A DNA stretch of 64,000 nucleotides from Drosophila pseudoobscura (GCF_009870125.1 NC_046681.1:22829001-22893000), one strand, 5' to 3'. Positions 49,656 to 59,690 are shown, numbered from the stretch's first letter. Notes: generated from the sequence alone by a model not told the origin. Translations and numbers: made by a program.

Positions 49656-50026
49656 ATGAAAGCCAACAGCCAACTGAGGATAACCGTGTGGCTCTGTGTG
49701 ATCCTGACAATGATCCAGGACCAACCTATCGAGGCACGCTCCCGTAAGTGTTTTCTGAAAGTGTTTTCATATTCCCACAATGTTCCAACTAATTTTGTAT
49801 AATTTTCTGATTAGGTGATCTCTGCACGGTGCAGCCCAGCACAAATGGACTCTGTGTGCCGAGCACTTTGGGAATCTACTTTGATGTGGAAACGCAGCAT
49901 TGCCGATTTTTGGGCTGCGGCAACAAGCGGCTCTTCGCCAGCCTCGAGGACTGCGAGAAGATATGCAACAGCATAAAACATGTTAAGTGGCGCAGTCGAT
50001 CTGGTGGCAATGAAACCACAAAATGA
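49656..50026 (+). CDS. Secreted Kunitz-like protein 2 (divergent, shortened core)
   Basis: Exons 49656-49743 and 49815-50026 meet in phase 1 and encode 99 residues. A signal peptide (VWLCVILTMI core) is followed by six cysteines in Kunitz order. The spacing from Cys3 to Cys4 is 4 instead of 7 (CRFLGC), and from Cys4 to Cys5 it is 11. The segment that is normally FIYGGC is therefore shortened by three residues, while GNKRLF resembles the usual GNxNxF. The P1 residue is Val. A basic tail (KHVKWRSRSGG) follows the last Cys. Its stop codon is 75 bases from that of the convergent gene 3. The function is unknown; it may no longer be a standard protease inhibitor. Confidence 0.82.
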
Positions 50027-50101
50027 ATATACGTTAAGGATTTTTTTGTTTGAAACAATTCTGTTTGCGTTGTTTTTAATACTCGTGTCTCGTATCCAAA
50101 T

Positions 50102-50436
50102 TCAAATATCACGGCAGCTAAACTCGCACTCGGCCTTGTTCGTAAAGCGATTGTCGTTACCGCCACATCCGCCGTAGATGAAGGGCTCGCACTGTCGCTT
50201 CAGGGGATTGTAGGCATAGCTCTCCACATAGCCAAAGCACCTTCCACTGATCGTCGGCTGCAGGCACAATTTCACTGTACGATTATATAAATTAATTACA
50301 ATTAGTAAGAAATATTATATTGTTCAATGGTTCTTCTACCTCGCTTCGAGGCTGCATCTGTCTGTGGCAGTGGGATGATCACTTGCAGCAATAGCCAGTA
50401 CCCCAGACCCACAAGGAGCCATCGAGCATCCATCAT
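50102..50436 (-). CDS. Secreted Kunitz inhibitor 3 (minus strand)
   Basis: This is the only minus-strand member of the cluster. Exons 50436-50340 and 50274-50102 join in phase 1 to give 89 residues. The first exon encodes a signal peptide (LLVGLGYWLLLQVII) ending near QTDA. The second holds a textbook Kunitz domain with cysteine spacings 8, 15, 7, 12, 3 and the core FIYGGCGGNDNRF. The reactive-site P1-P1' pair is Phe-Gly, which suggests chymotrypsin- or elastase-like targets by analogy with BPTI. The ATG is doubled (50436 and 50433). The intron is 65 bases with donor GTAGAA and acceptor TACAG. Its 3' end faces gene 2. Confidence 0.93.
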
Positions 50437-53304
50437 GTCATCTATTTGGCAGAGAATCCACTCTCAGACACTCATTCAGTCAACCGTCACGTTCTTTGGC
50501 CAGCAACTCACTGAGCATCAAACGGGGCTCAGGCTGTCTCTCCGCCGATTTGTGTGTTTACAAATTCGTTCAAATGTTGTTATGCTTTGTTTTTTTGCCA
50601 GCATTCAACATTGACCAAGTTAATGGCAAAGTGTGGAGAGGTTAGGCAGTGGAAACAAAGGTGCTACCTACTCGGCTGGCACGATGCTTAGACTTTGGAG
50701 ATCTGAAGGCAATTAGTCTGTATTTTCCTATATCATTGTGAGAACAAGGTACAAAAATTCTCTGAAAAGCGTATGTTTGAGTGCGTAAAAGGTTCTTCAT
50801 TCGATCGATTAGAAAACTATATTATTCCGTTATTGTTTGATTGAAAATGTACTTCATTAAATTGAATTCTCTCTTTTTCGTAAGATAATCTTATTTGGTA
50901 ATTTAATTTATTCAAAAGGTAGCCCACGTTACGTGATTTTAAATCTATGTATATTTTTTATCGATATGTGATCAAGCAATTACAATTGCTCTCTCAAAGT
51001 ACTGGGGACATCATATATTGATGATAGTGAATAAGATAGTCCTATTCCTTTTCTCTTATATTCTGTCTCCTCTGTTTTTCACCTATACGATCTATAGAGA
51101 TCAGCATCCTATATGCCTTACCAAACGAATATACCCTACAATCGCTCTCATAATAAACACCGCTCGCACAGAGAGATGACGTAAAAAAGACTTGACGGCA
51201 AATGGCAACAAAAACAAAAACATGTTCCGCATATCAATGGCAACAACAATTCGAATCTCTCAATACAAAATAACAAGTGTATCTGTATGGAATATATACA
51301 TATATATGTACGTACTAAAGATTGACAATGTTGGTGGACTGCCAGCGAGAAACGAGATTTCAATTTCAGTTTCAATTTGAGTTTCGGTTTCAACGTTGAG
51401 GTTGAGCTTCAGAGAGGAATAAGAATTTACAGTGTTTTTTGCTCTCTCTGTCTCTATGTCTCTCTCGTTGGCTTGCTCACCCTCTATTTCTTTCTCTCAG
51501 TGTACCTCTCTTTCACTCATTTTCACTGGATATCTCTGGGGTTTCCGCCCCACGGCTATGGTAATCGAGAGACTCTGGGGACTCTGTTTGGGCCGTCACT
51601 CGTTTAAGGTCTGGTTAATTGAATCAGGCAATAAATACCGATTTGGCACAGGGCATTTTCTCTAGTCCAAGTCCCTAATTTAGTAATTAAACGTAGTTCA
51701 GAGATAGAGGGAGAGAGAGACAATTAACATCTGGGCGCTCAGAACGGGCAACATTTCAATTATTTCAAGTAAATTAAACAGTTAACTGAATTGTCACCTC
51801 AGACAGACATTTTCACACACATGAGCGTCACATTTTGGCCACTCCATTCCCGTCCATTCCATCACTGGCCCCTCACTCTCACTGTCCTTGTGAGCTAATG
51901 AATAAATAGTACTCCCTCTACGGATAACACCTCATCAACATCATCATACTCGTACCATCAAGAAGGAGGGCCATGCCATGTCTCATCATTGAGCGATAAT
52001 TGAATTTGCGCCATGTATTAACACCTGCTAACGTTTTGTGTTGACCATCTTGTCTTGGCCCTAATATGACTCTAATTATGACTGCTGCCCCGAGCCCTGA
52101 GCCCTGATGAGCTGCAGCTGGAGCATGTCTGTCATAGTCCTTTACTCTCTTCAGTACAGACAATTGGCAATGCAATTTTAATGAGCCCCTCGGAGTGCAA
52201 TACTCGTACAGATAATATTTGTCTCAGCTAGCATTAGCCATGCCCAACTTGAGTCCCTTACTTGAAATTTGCTATGCAAATTGTTGCAGTTAATGTTAAT
52301 GTTAATGGCAGAGCTCATGTGTTGCTGTTATACCCACATTACACGACACATTACCCAGACCTACGCCCAATCAAACGCATTCGGGAAACACTTACACTAC
52401 GTGCCCAAGCATCTAAGTTGTCTTCTTTCTTTTTTCCAAGTGCTAATTGGTTATTCATCTGTCAATCAGCTGATAAATTCTACTCAGTTGTGATGGGAAT
52501 ATATAATTGGCAAAAAAACACAGCTATTGATTTTATTCCTCATCTCAATCTCGGTATCAACCTTGAACGATTCGGGGAATTTTTTATATTCTTGGAAAAT
52601 CTAAAGGGAAAAAAGAAGCAGTTCTCTTAATCTTGGAATCGAAAATATTTGTCTGTCGTTAAATTCTGGCTGCTTAAAGCGTAATAGATTGTAACATCTT
52701 TTTTCAGCTGGGAAATTCCGGGTTTCATTATTATTATTTAACCTATTTCGCGTTTAGTGAAAGGAGTTCTAAGTATTCTAGACTTCAGGGCAATCACCGG
52801 GACTATTTCAATTTCCCATTTAATTTTGTTTTCTCAACATTCAACAGAGTTTCTTCAATTTTAGAAGAAATTAACTAGTGATGAATATGACGGGTGGATT
52901 GTAGATGAAATATAAGCAAACGTTTTTTTTTAGGACCTGTTGGAAAACTATCTCATTTTTCAGAACAATCCCAATACATATATGAGTTTTAGTTCCTTTT
53001 TATTTTTCCTCCATCTCTAACCTTCGAGAGCCAGCACATCATCATACTATATGTAAATCTCTCTATTTATATAAATCACATAATTAATATTTCTCGCGCT
53101 CAATTTGAGTTAAACGCTTCGCTTAGCTTAGCACAGGGCAAACATGAGAGAGAGAGAGGGAGAGAGAGATGAGAGCTACACCTATACTGCTATAACCATC
53201 ACTGAACTCGGCTCAAAATCTGAATATAGAACATTTCGTTCAGTTCAGTTCACATTTGCAGCTATTAACGATCAGTTATCAGTACCACAGACAAAGGCAA
53301 AATC
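50437..53304. other. Intergenic between Kunitz genes 3 and 4
   Basis: Nearly 2.9 kb with no supported gene. The left end must hold the promoter of minus-strand gene 3, but no TATA box is obvious there. Contents include CT-rich DNA around 51440-51500, GA tracts near 51705-51725 and 53150-53170, and AT-rich sequence. The longest open frames have no recognisable features. Confidence 0.5.
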
Positions 53305-53743
53305 ATGCGGATGACCCAGTTGTTGTGCTTTGGAGCGACACTTCTTTTGTTCAGCCTGATGCAACAGACACAGGCGGCAGCCACATCCAGCAAAAATAGC
53401 AATAATCCGGGAATAGTAGCCCAGATACAGCCCAATCCAGTAGGAAATCAGGCTCCCAATCCGACCACAGTGAAACCCCAACAGCAGCGACAACAGCAAG
53501 GTTCGTTTGGTCGTTCCATATTCCTATGACACAATTTAGAGCCAATATTCCCCTAATCCTACAACAGATGCCAAGTGCCTGCAACCCTTGGACCCAGGTC
53601 CCTGCCGCATGAGTCTGGATCGATTCTACTACAACAAGGATACAAATTCGTGTCAGACCTTCAAGTTTGGTGGTTGTCGGGGCAATGACAATCGCTGGGG
53701 CTTCCGTCAGACCTGCGAGGATGCTTGCCTCATCAAAAAGTGA
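53305..53743 (+). CDS. Secreted Kunitz inhibitor 4 with Asn/Gln-rich linker
   Basis: Exons 53305-53500 and 53568-53743 join in phase 1 to encode 123 residues. The signal peptide (LLCFGATLLLFSLM core, cleaved near QAAA) is followed by about 40 residues rich in Asn, Gln, Pro and Ser, ending in a KPQQQRQQQ stretch. The Kunitz domain has standard spacing (8, 15, 7, 12, 3) with TFKFGGCRGNDNRW; a Trp replaces the conserved Phe after NR. The P1 residue is Arg, the classic trypsin-type choice. The donor GTTCGT is unusual, but the frame requires it. The linker sets it apart from the compact genes further right. Confidence 0.92.
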
Positions 53744-54518
53744 ACCAAGATCAGTGGACGATCGATCCATTGATTATAGAGATTTATAGAGAAAAAATAT
53801 GCATCCAACAAAGGAATTAAAAGAGCGAAGGAATTTTTTCAGTTAATAAATGTTGTCAAAAAAGCCATAAAATATAACAATCCCAAGTAGAGAACATCGA
53901 TTACATCGTACTTATATTATAAGAACTATAGGTTTCAGTCTTTCCCCAAGAACATTCATCGTATCTATTTGCAATTTGTCGGGCCTACAAATAAGCACAA
54001 GCCCTTTCGTGTTCGCAGTTGATCAATCACTTAGTGAGACGTGAAAACACCTGATAATCACCTGGTGATCCATTGGTTCACACCACACCCCGTTCCGCCT
54101 TCTTTACGTGACTATCGTAGCTATCATCGAGCTGTGCGGAAACTACTCGCTTGTTCGTATCGGAATATGATTTTATATACTTAGCATATCAAAAGCCGGG
54201 CCATTATTAATATGTTGGCTATTGGCTGGAGCATTGAACTGCAGCGAAGGTTGGACACTGCGAAAGTTTCTCGGAACAGACAGAGTCGTCTGAGCGACAT
54301 CGGTGCCGTGATTTACATGCGACAACGAATCAGTTGGGCAAATACTCCAATCCGATCCGATATAAAAAAGGCACACAAAAAGAGCAATAGCTATGGAGTA
54401 CGTGAGCGGGTGTTGGCGGCTCCGGTGACGCACCACGATATATGAGTAGTATGAGGGGTATTTAAGCCTCGTTACGGCACAGTGCTGTTGTCATTCGCAG
54501 TCGCCCAACGGAAACGAA
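53744..54518. other. Intergenic between Kunitz genes 4 and 5
   Basis: Contains the 3' flank of gene 4 (AATAAA near 53845) and the promoter of gene 5. No other gene is seen. Confidence 0.5.
54459..54466 (+). promoter_or_regulatory. TATA-like box of Kunitz gene 5
   Basis: TATTTAAG lies 60 bases before the start codon, allowing a transcript start near 54490 (TTCGCAGTCG) with a short leader. Confidence 0.6.
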
Positions 54519-54908
54519 ATGTGCTACAGATACAGCTTTATTCTGGTCATCGCCAGTGCCCTACTCCTGGTGAGCACCCTCGCAGCCCCACCCTCCGATG
54601 TGGTCGTTGAGAAGCAGGACTCTGTTTCGGGAGAGAAAGTTGTGGATGTTCCCGAGGATTGCCACCAGCCCAAGGAGACGGGACGCTGTTTTGCCCTATT
54701 CTATCGGTATGCCTACAATGTGGATACCCAGGCCTGCGAGGAGTTCGTCTATGGAGGATGTGCCGGTAATGGAAACAACTTCGAGAGCAAGGATCTGTGC
54801 GAGAAGGCCTGCCTGGGCCGTGCGGCAGTCACTGAAATCTCTGCGACCACAGAACCACAGAGCAGCGACAGTGATGTGACTACGGAGAGCAGCGGTGGCA
54901 GTGCCTAA
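54519..54908 (+). CDS. Secreted Kunitz inhibitor 5 (intronless, acidic tail)
   Basis: A single uninterrupted frame of 129 residues; it is the only member of the cluster here without an intron. A signal peptide (FILVIASALLLVSTLA) is followed by an acidic propeptide-like segment (residues 23-47), then a Kunitz domain with standard spacing and EEFVYGGCAGNGNNF. The P1 residue is Phe (GRCFALF), pointing to chymotrypsin-like targets. A Ser/Thr/Glu-rich tail of about 30 residues follows and could be O-glycosylated. Loss of the intron could reflect retroposition or simple intron loss; the local promoter argues against a random insertion. It may match fly CG3604, from memory only. Confidence 0.93.
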   Translation: MCYRYSFILVIASALLLVSTLAAPPSDVVVEKQDSVSGEKVVDVPEDCHQPKETGRCFALFYRYAYNVDTQACEEFVYGGCAGNGNNFESKDLCEKACLGRAAVTEISATTEPQSSDSDVTTESSGGSA

Positions 54909-55212
54909 ACTATAGTTTATTTAGCGCATAGTATATAGGTTTATTAATGGCCTCCCGACCAAGCAATTAAGTCATCTCCCATCCCCACACAAATGTAGTA
55001 CCTACCCACAATACACATACAAACTATGTATATTTACTTAGTATTTTAACAAGCACTTGTTAATGACCCTCGCGGTTCACGAGCACATCGATAAGCAGCC
55101 CGTGTTCCAGTCTGCGAAAGCGTATATAGCTCGGTGTTAGACCTTCGATGGGCATTAGTCGTCGTTCCACAGCAGCTGGAAGAGTTTGTACTGTCAAAAA
55201 ATCAATTCCACA
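54909..55212. other. Intergenic between Kunitz genes 5 and 6
   Basis: Holds the 3' UTR of gene 5 and the compact promoter of gene 6 (GATA motif at 55089-55096, TATA box at 55123-55129). Confidence 0.6.
55089..55129 (+). promoter_or_regulatory. GATA + TATA promoter of Kunitz gene 6
   Basis: CGATAAGC (55089-55096) is followed by TATATAG (55123-55129), about 84 bases before the start codon. The same arrangement recurs at genes 10, 12 and 13. Confidence 0.6.
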
Positions 55213-55530
55213 ATGAAGTTCCTTGCTATTTTCGGCCTGATATTTGCCCTGCTGGGCCTAACCCTGGCCTTGAAGGATCGTAAGTCTACAGGGAGAGATT
55301 CAATTCGAAACAGATTGCCATTCCCAACTTGAATGTTCTCCTTTTTAGCCATCTGCGGGCTTGAGGCTGGCGTCGATGGCAATGGTCTGATCAAGTGCGC
55401 TGCGTTCATGCCGAAGTGGAGCTACTACGCCGACAGCAATCAGTGCTCGGAGTTCGTCTATGGCGGCTGCGGTGGCAACGATAATAAATTTGGCAGCCAA
55501 GCGGAATGTGAGGAAAAGTGCAAGGAATAA
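55213..55530 (+). CDS. Secreted Kunitz inhibitor 6
   Basis: Exons 55213-55279 and 55349-55530, phase 1, encode 82 residues. The signal peptide is MKFLAIFGLIFALLGLTLAL. The domain starts at ICGLEAG and has a first spacing of 13 rather than 8 (an insertion in the loop before Cys2), then 15, 7, 12 and 3. The core is SEFVYGGCGGNDNKF. The P1 residue is Ala (KCAAF), which in BPTI-like inhibitors favours elastase-type proteases. This long first loop with a GDG/DGNG turn is shared with genes 7, 8 and 10 and marks a subfamily of this cluster. No tail follows the last Cys except KE. Confidence 0.94.
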
Positions 55531-56265
55531 CTAATCCCCTACCCCATTTCGACTCTGATATGATTTACATATGAGAAATAGAATAAAGTGTTTTATTGAA
55601 TTACAATTTGAATTACTAGATTACATTGGATATATTCATTGCGTTAATGGGAAAAACATTCCACATTGAAATCTTTCAGAATTAAGGAAACTTTTTGTTT
55701 GGGAAGACAAAAAAGAATCCCTAAAACTATTGTGAAATTTGTGAAAAATAGATAATTCATGTAAACATAAAAGTTCACCTATTTTTTTACATTTAGAGAA
55801 ATTTACAAGCCCCAAAATATAAAGAATGTTCTGATCAACCAGAATAAAGAAGATAAGTTCCACCTACGTCTCGCCGCCTCTCTGTGTCTCTCTCCACCGC
55901 TTGCTCTCTCCCAGTGAGACCCGTACTCGTACTCTTCTGAGGCTACTGTTTTAAGCTCGGATGACCTTATTGAGAAGACCGAGTCTATCAAAATTTCCTT
56001 GGGAACATGTAAGATTAATGAATCTGGTGAACATTGTCGGAATCAGATTACAGTATGAGTTTTTCTCCCTAATGATCACACAATGATAATGTGAGTTCGG
56101 AGACTTAATAGAATGAACACCGAGTTACAACACGGCGCTCGTCTAGGTTAAGGGTTGGCTGATTACATTCATTGTAATTTCGTATAAAGTGTGCAACTGT
56201 TCCCTAGGTTTAGCTCAGTTTACATTTCTCTCTGTTAGCTTAAAGTTCTCGATAATCACATTAAA
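55531..56265. other. Intergenic between Kunitz genes 6 and 7
   Basis: No other gene. From about 55995 the sequence is homologous to the DNA upstream of gene 8 (from about 56815), marking the left edge of a tandem duplication. Confidence 0.55.
56183..56188 (+). promoter_or_regulatory. TATA box of Kunitz gene 7
   Basis: TATAAA, 83 bases before the start codon, in a block conserved with gene 8 (TATAAG at 56985-56990). Confidence 0.65.
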
Positions 56266-56569
56266 ATGAAGTTCCTGCTGCTGCTGGTTGTGTTCGCTAC
56301 CTTTGTGGCTAGTTCCTTGTGCCTGAAGAACGGTCTGTCCTCCTGAGATTTCATGCTGTCCTATAACTGAAGTATATCCTTTGATTTCAACAGACATTTG
56401 TGGACTTCCATATTCCCAGAATGGAGATGGGGTTAGGGCCTGTCTGGCCTACATTCCCAGTTGGTCCTACAATGGAAGGGCATGCGAGGAGTTCATTTAT
56501 GGCGGATGCGGTGGCAATGATAATCGCTTCAATTCTCAGGCTGAATGTGAAGCTAAGTGTTTGGAATAA
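56266..56569 (+). CDS. Secreted Kunitz inhibitor 7
   Basis: Exons 56266-56332 and 56394-56569 (phase 1) encode 80 residues. Signal peptide MKFLLLLVVFATFVASSLC. The domain has spacings 13, 13, 7, 12, 3: the segment between Cys2 and Cys3 is two residues shorter than normal (SYNGRA before Cys3), a change shared only with gene 8. The core is EEFIYGGCGGNDNRF and the P1 residue is Leu (ACLAYIPSW). The donor GTCTGT is non-consensus but identical in genes 8 and 9, so it is an inherited feature; failure to splice would stop translation five codons into the intron. A poly(A) signal lies at 56594-56599. Confidence 0.94.
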
Positions 56570-57067
56570 ATTTTGTAGTGACTTAAAGTGAAAAATAAAT
56601 GAGTGGGACTTTCCCCAATCAACAAAATAACACCATAAAAGACCACCCGTGTAATCTTGCTCGTTGAGCAATCCAATTTTGACCAAAACTAAGTTATTCT
56701 CGTTGGGGAATACTTCTAGAATCAAAGGAGAATCTTTCTCGAAGATTTGTTTGAATTTAATTGTTTGAAGAACTTACTTCCGTTTTGGTACTTTCTTTTG
56801 GAAGAGAAAAGTGTGAAAGATGAATGAATCTCAAGAACATTTTCGGAAGCATAATATTTCTCCCTACGATAGTGCGAGTTCGGAAGATTAATGTTATGCA
56901 ACCTGCCATTAAACGCAATTCAACACGGTGCTTGTCTAGGTTCACGAGTGGGTTATTAGGTGATTTACATTCATAAGAATTTTGTATAAGTTGTGCAACT
57001 GTTCCAAAGTTGTAGCTCAGTTTACTTTTCTCTCTGGTAGGTTGAAGTTATCGAAAATCGCTTTTCA
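56570..57067. other. Intergenic between Kunitz genes 7 and 8
   Basis: Holds the gene 7 poly(A) signal and, from about 56815, the duplicated promoter of gene 8. Confidence 0.6.
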
Positions 57068-57371
57068 ATGAAGTTCTTGCTGCTGTTGGTTGTGTTTGCC
57101 ACGTTTGTGACCAGTTCCTTGTGCCTGAAACACGGTCTGTCCTGTTGGGATTTCGCACTTTCCTGTAACTGAATTATATCCTTTGATTTCGACAGTCATT
57201 TGTGCACTTCCACATTCCAAAAATGGAGATGGAAATAAGGCCTGTATGGCCAACTTTCCCAGTTGGTCCTACAATGGAAAGGAATGCGTGAGGTTCATTT
57301 ATGGCGGCTGCGGTGGCAATTTAAATCGTTTCCCATCTCAGGCTCGATGTGAACTGTGGTGTAAGGAATAA
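57068..57371 (+). CDS. Secreted Kunitz inhibitor 8
   Basis: Exons 57068-57134 and 57196-57371 (phase 1), 80 residues. It is the tandem duplicate of gene 7: the signal peptides differ at one residue, whereas the mature domains differ at many positions, including the P1 residue (Met, ACMANFPSW) and the segment after Cys4 (GGNLNRF for GGNDNRF). It has the same two-residue shortening between Cys2 and Cys3 and the same GTCTGT donor. A Trp replaces an ordinary residue just before the last Cys (CELWC). AATAAA at 57395-57400 follows the stop. Confidence 0.94.
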
Positions 57372-57681
57372 GTTTTGAGCGCATCAAAGTGCTAAATAAA
57401 TGAGTGGAAGTTTCCACAATGAATGTATTTTGAAACAGTGGAAACGTGGTTATTGGAAACTAGGTTATTCTCAATAGAGAATGCTTCTCGACTCAAAGTA
57501 GTATGTTATTCAGGTCTGTATTGTTTTCCGTCCCATAAAAATTACCATTGTAATATGATGTACTGTTGCGCCAACAACAATTAAACGTATGCCGTATCAT
57601 TTTGTATAAATTGATCGACTCTTGTCTCAGTAAAATTCAGTTAAGTTTTGTCCCTTAGGTTCTTAACAACCCAATCGCATC
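57372..57681. other. Intergenic between Kunitz genes 8 and 9
   Basis: Only the 3' end of gene 8 and the promoter of gene 9 (TATAAA at 57605-57610) are visible. Confidence 0.6.
57605..57610 (+). promoter_or_regulatory. TATA box of Kunitz gene 9
   Basis: TATAAA preceded by TTTTG as in gene 8, 77 bases before the start codon. Confidence 0.6.
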
Positions 57682-57976
57682 ATGAAGTTCCTGCTGATCC
57701 TGGTTGTGTTGGCTGCTCTTACGGCCAGTTCCTTAGCAATGAAGAACGGTCTGTCTTCTTGAGGATTCCTTATTTTCTATAACCGAATATCCTTCGATTT
57801 CTGCAGATATCTGTGCTCTTCCGCACTCCCAAAAAGGATTGTGTAGGGCGCTGATGCGCAGATGGTCTTATGATGCGGCGAACAGGGTGTGCACACGTTT
57901 CATCTACGGCGGCTGCGGTGGCAACGCCAATCGCTTCGAATCGCAGCGTGAATGTGAGGCAACATGTATGGAGTAA
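57682..57976 (+). CDS. Secreted Kunitz inhibitor 9
   Basis: Exons 57682-57748 and 57807-57976 (phase 1) encode 78 residues. Signal peptide MKFLLILVVLAALTASSLAM. Its domain has spacings 9, 15, 7, 12, 3: the loop before Cys2 (ALPHSQKGL) is short, unlike genes 6-8 and 10. The core is TRFIYGGCGGNANRF. The P1 residue is Arg (LCRALMRRW), and Arg-Arg follows in the loop, making the reactive face strongly basic; trypsin-like targets are likely. It shares the GTCTGT donor with genes 7 and 8, so it belongs to the same duplication lineage despite the shorter loop. Confidence 0.94.
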
Positions 57977-58533
57977 ATTTCAGCAATAAAATCGTCAATA
58001 ATACTGTATAAATGTGTTCTTTGACAGCCATTCAGATCAAGATTGTTTTCAATTGTCATTCATTGTTGACAGAACCCTTTCGCCATCAGAAAATTCACTT
58101 AATTATGAGTTTCCAAACCTTTTCATCATCTGCTGACTGCCTTTTGTTGTGTCTGGCTAAAGCAATTATTAATTATAATCATACAATTATCATTCATACG
58201 AGTGTTGCGGCTGCTATGGGGCTTTCCCCTTGTTTGTGGCGATCGGTAAACAGAGCGAGTTCTCGGTAAAAAATTCGCTGAAAAATACCACGCAAACATC
58301 CATTAAGGCGCAATATCGACACAAATATTTACACTAAGCATTACACATTTTTGTGGAGATTTCCCAACAATGTTTTATTTTTGTTTAGCAGTTTGCTCGA
58401 CTAATCGCTGTGAAGCGGTGCGATAAGCAACAGAATTTTTGTATATATTATTCGACTGTTAGACTCCCAGCTTTAGTTATTTTCTGAATCTTCGAACGAG
58501 AAGCTCTCTAGACGATCATCCCATCCTCCAATT
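57977..58533. other. Intergenic between Kunitz genes 9 and 10
   Basis: No gene. The right end carries the promoter of gene 10. Confidence 0.55.
58421..58449 (+). promoter_or_regulatory. GATA + TATA promoter of Kunitz gene 10
   Basis: CGATAAGC (58421-58428) and TATATATT (58442-58449), 92 bases before the start codon. Confidence 0.6.
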
Positions 58534-58841
58534 ATGAAGTTCTTTCTGCTGCTGGCTGTGCTCGCTGTCTTGGTGGCCAATTCTTTGGCTCTGAAAAATG
58601 GTCGGTGATCAGCAGAGATCTCTAGACTCAAAAACTCATTCATTCTTTGATTTCCACAGAAGTCTGTGGCCTTGAGCATTCCCGCAATGGGGACGGACGC
58701 ATTTCCTGTGAGGCTTACATCCCCAGCTGGTCTTTTGATTCTAAGGCTAAAGAATGCGTGAAGTTCATCTATGGCGGCTGTGGTGGCAATGACAATCGTT
58801 TCAGTTCTAAGGAGGATTGTGAGGCAAAGTGTTTGGAATAA
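58534..58841 (+). CDS. Secreted Kunitz inhibitor 10
   Basis: Exons 58534-58600 and 58660-58841 (phase 1), 82 residues. Signal peptide MKFFLLLAVLAVLVANSLAL. The domain has spacings 13, 15, 7, 12, 3 and the core VKFIYGGCGGNDNRF. The P1 residue is Glu (SCEAYIPSW), an acidic choice unsuitable for trypsin or chymotrypsin; it could inhibit a Glu-specific protease, bind by another surface, or have a non-inhibitory role. From memory the domain resembles fly CG16713/CG16712 of the 24A cluster. The donor GTCGGT is again off consensus. Confidence 0.94.
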
Positions 58842-59629
58842 ATACCACAAGTGATATACTCGTTAATTTTGTTGGCATTTTTGATACATTTTTACAACAG
58901 ATCTAGTTGAAGTATCATCATCAAAAATTATATTAGCATCATTCGAGTTAGGATTTTATTCTTTTCCTTGTACATGTATGGCTCTATATCCGGACTTAAA
59001 AATTCCAATATAGCCATAATATTATAAGATCAGATTTGTTTTGATTCGTGTAGTTATTCTTTATTGTATTCTAACGTATTTTTTGGACATCTATTTTTCT
59101 TCTAAAAGAAAAGGAAAAATGAATAATAGTATGAATCATTTTTGAATCGAAACAATTTTGCTTGTATTTCTAATGCAGTCATGATCTTTTTTTTGAATTA
59201 AACTAAGAATGTTAATAGCATATTGCTATTAAAATCCCTATAGTTCTCATTAAAGATAATGTTCCTGTTTTGGCAAAGTACTCTGAAATATTCCAGCTAC
59301 TTGCGTTCCTACATAATTGTCTATTTGGAAATACATATTTTTATTACAATCCCAGGGTTCAAGTTTTTACGAATCCCAGCTCAAACAAAGCCAGCTAATC
59401 GGAGTGACCCTCTCGTGGGCTGATAAGAGTTCCGGTTTGTTCCGGCCCAGCCTCTGATAATTTCCCAAACATTTGCCATGAATGTTCCGGTCTTGTTTTT
59501 AATTTAGAGTAAAAAGTATTTGGTTTTGAGCAGTTGCGAAAAAAAGTTTGTTTGTTTTAAGATTCTTTTTGAAGTTTCAGTAGGTAAAGACACATTTCTT
59601 CCCCTTAAAAAATAACTCAAAATTAAACC

Positions 59630-59690
59630 AAATACTAAACTCTGAAAGTAAAGCTGGTGTGGTTTGCAAAATCAATAAATTGAACTGTTT
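59630..59690 (+). pseudogene. Orphan 3' UTR of a lost gene-12-type Kunitz gene
   Basis: ACTCTGAAAGTAAAGCTGG and the following TTTGCAAAATCAATAAAT match the 3' end of gene 12 (60923-60970: ACTCTGAAAAGCAAAGCTTG, then TTTGCAAAAACAATAAAT). In both places a gene of the 11/13 pair follows. No coding sequence remains on the left, so the gene body was probably deleted. Confidence 0.6.

Larger units (their letters stand above)
55995..57415 (+). repeat. Tandem duplication of about 0.8 kb (Kunitz genes 7 and 8)
   Basis: The block 55995-56600 (gene 7 with promoter and 3' end) aligns with 56815-57415 (gene 8) at an offset of about 802 bases. Shared segments include upstream TTTCTCCCTA and GAGTTCGGA, CAACACGG before the TATA box, AGCTCAGTTTAC in the leader, both exons and the intron, and AATAAATGAGTGG after the stop. 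Confidence 0.8.

Noticed and set aside
52262-52630. A 122-codon plus-strand open frame
   Set aside because: No recognisable domain, signal peptide or conserved motif; it lies in simple intergenic DNA.
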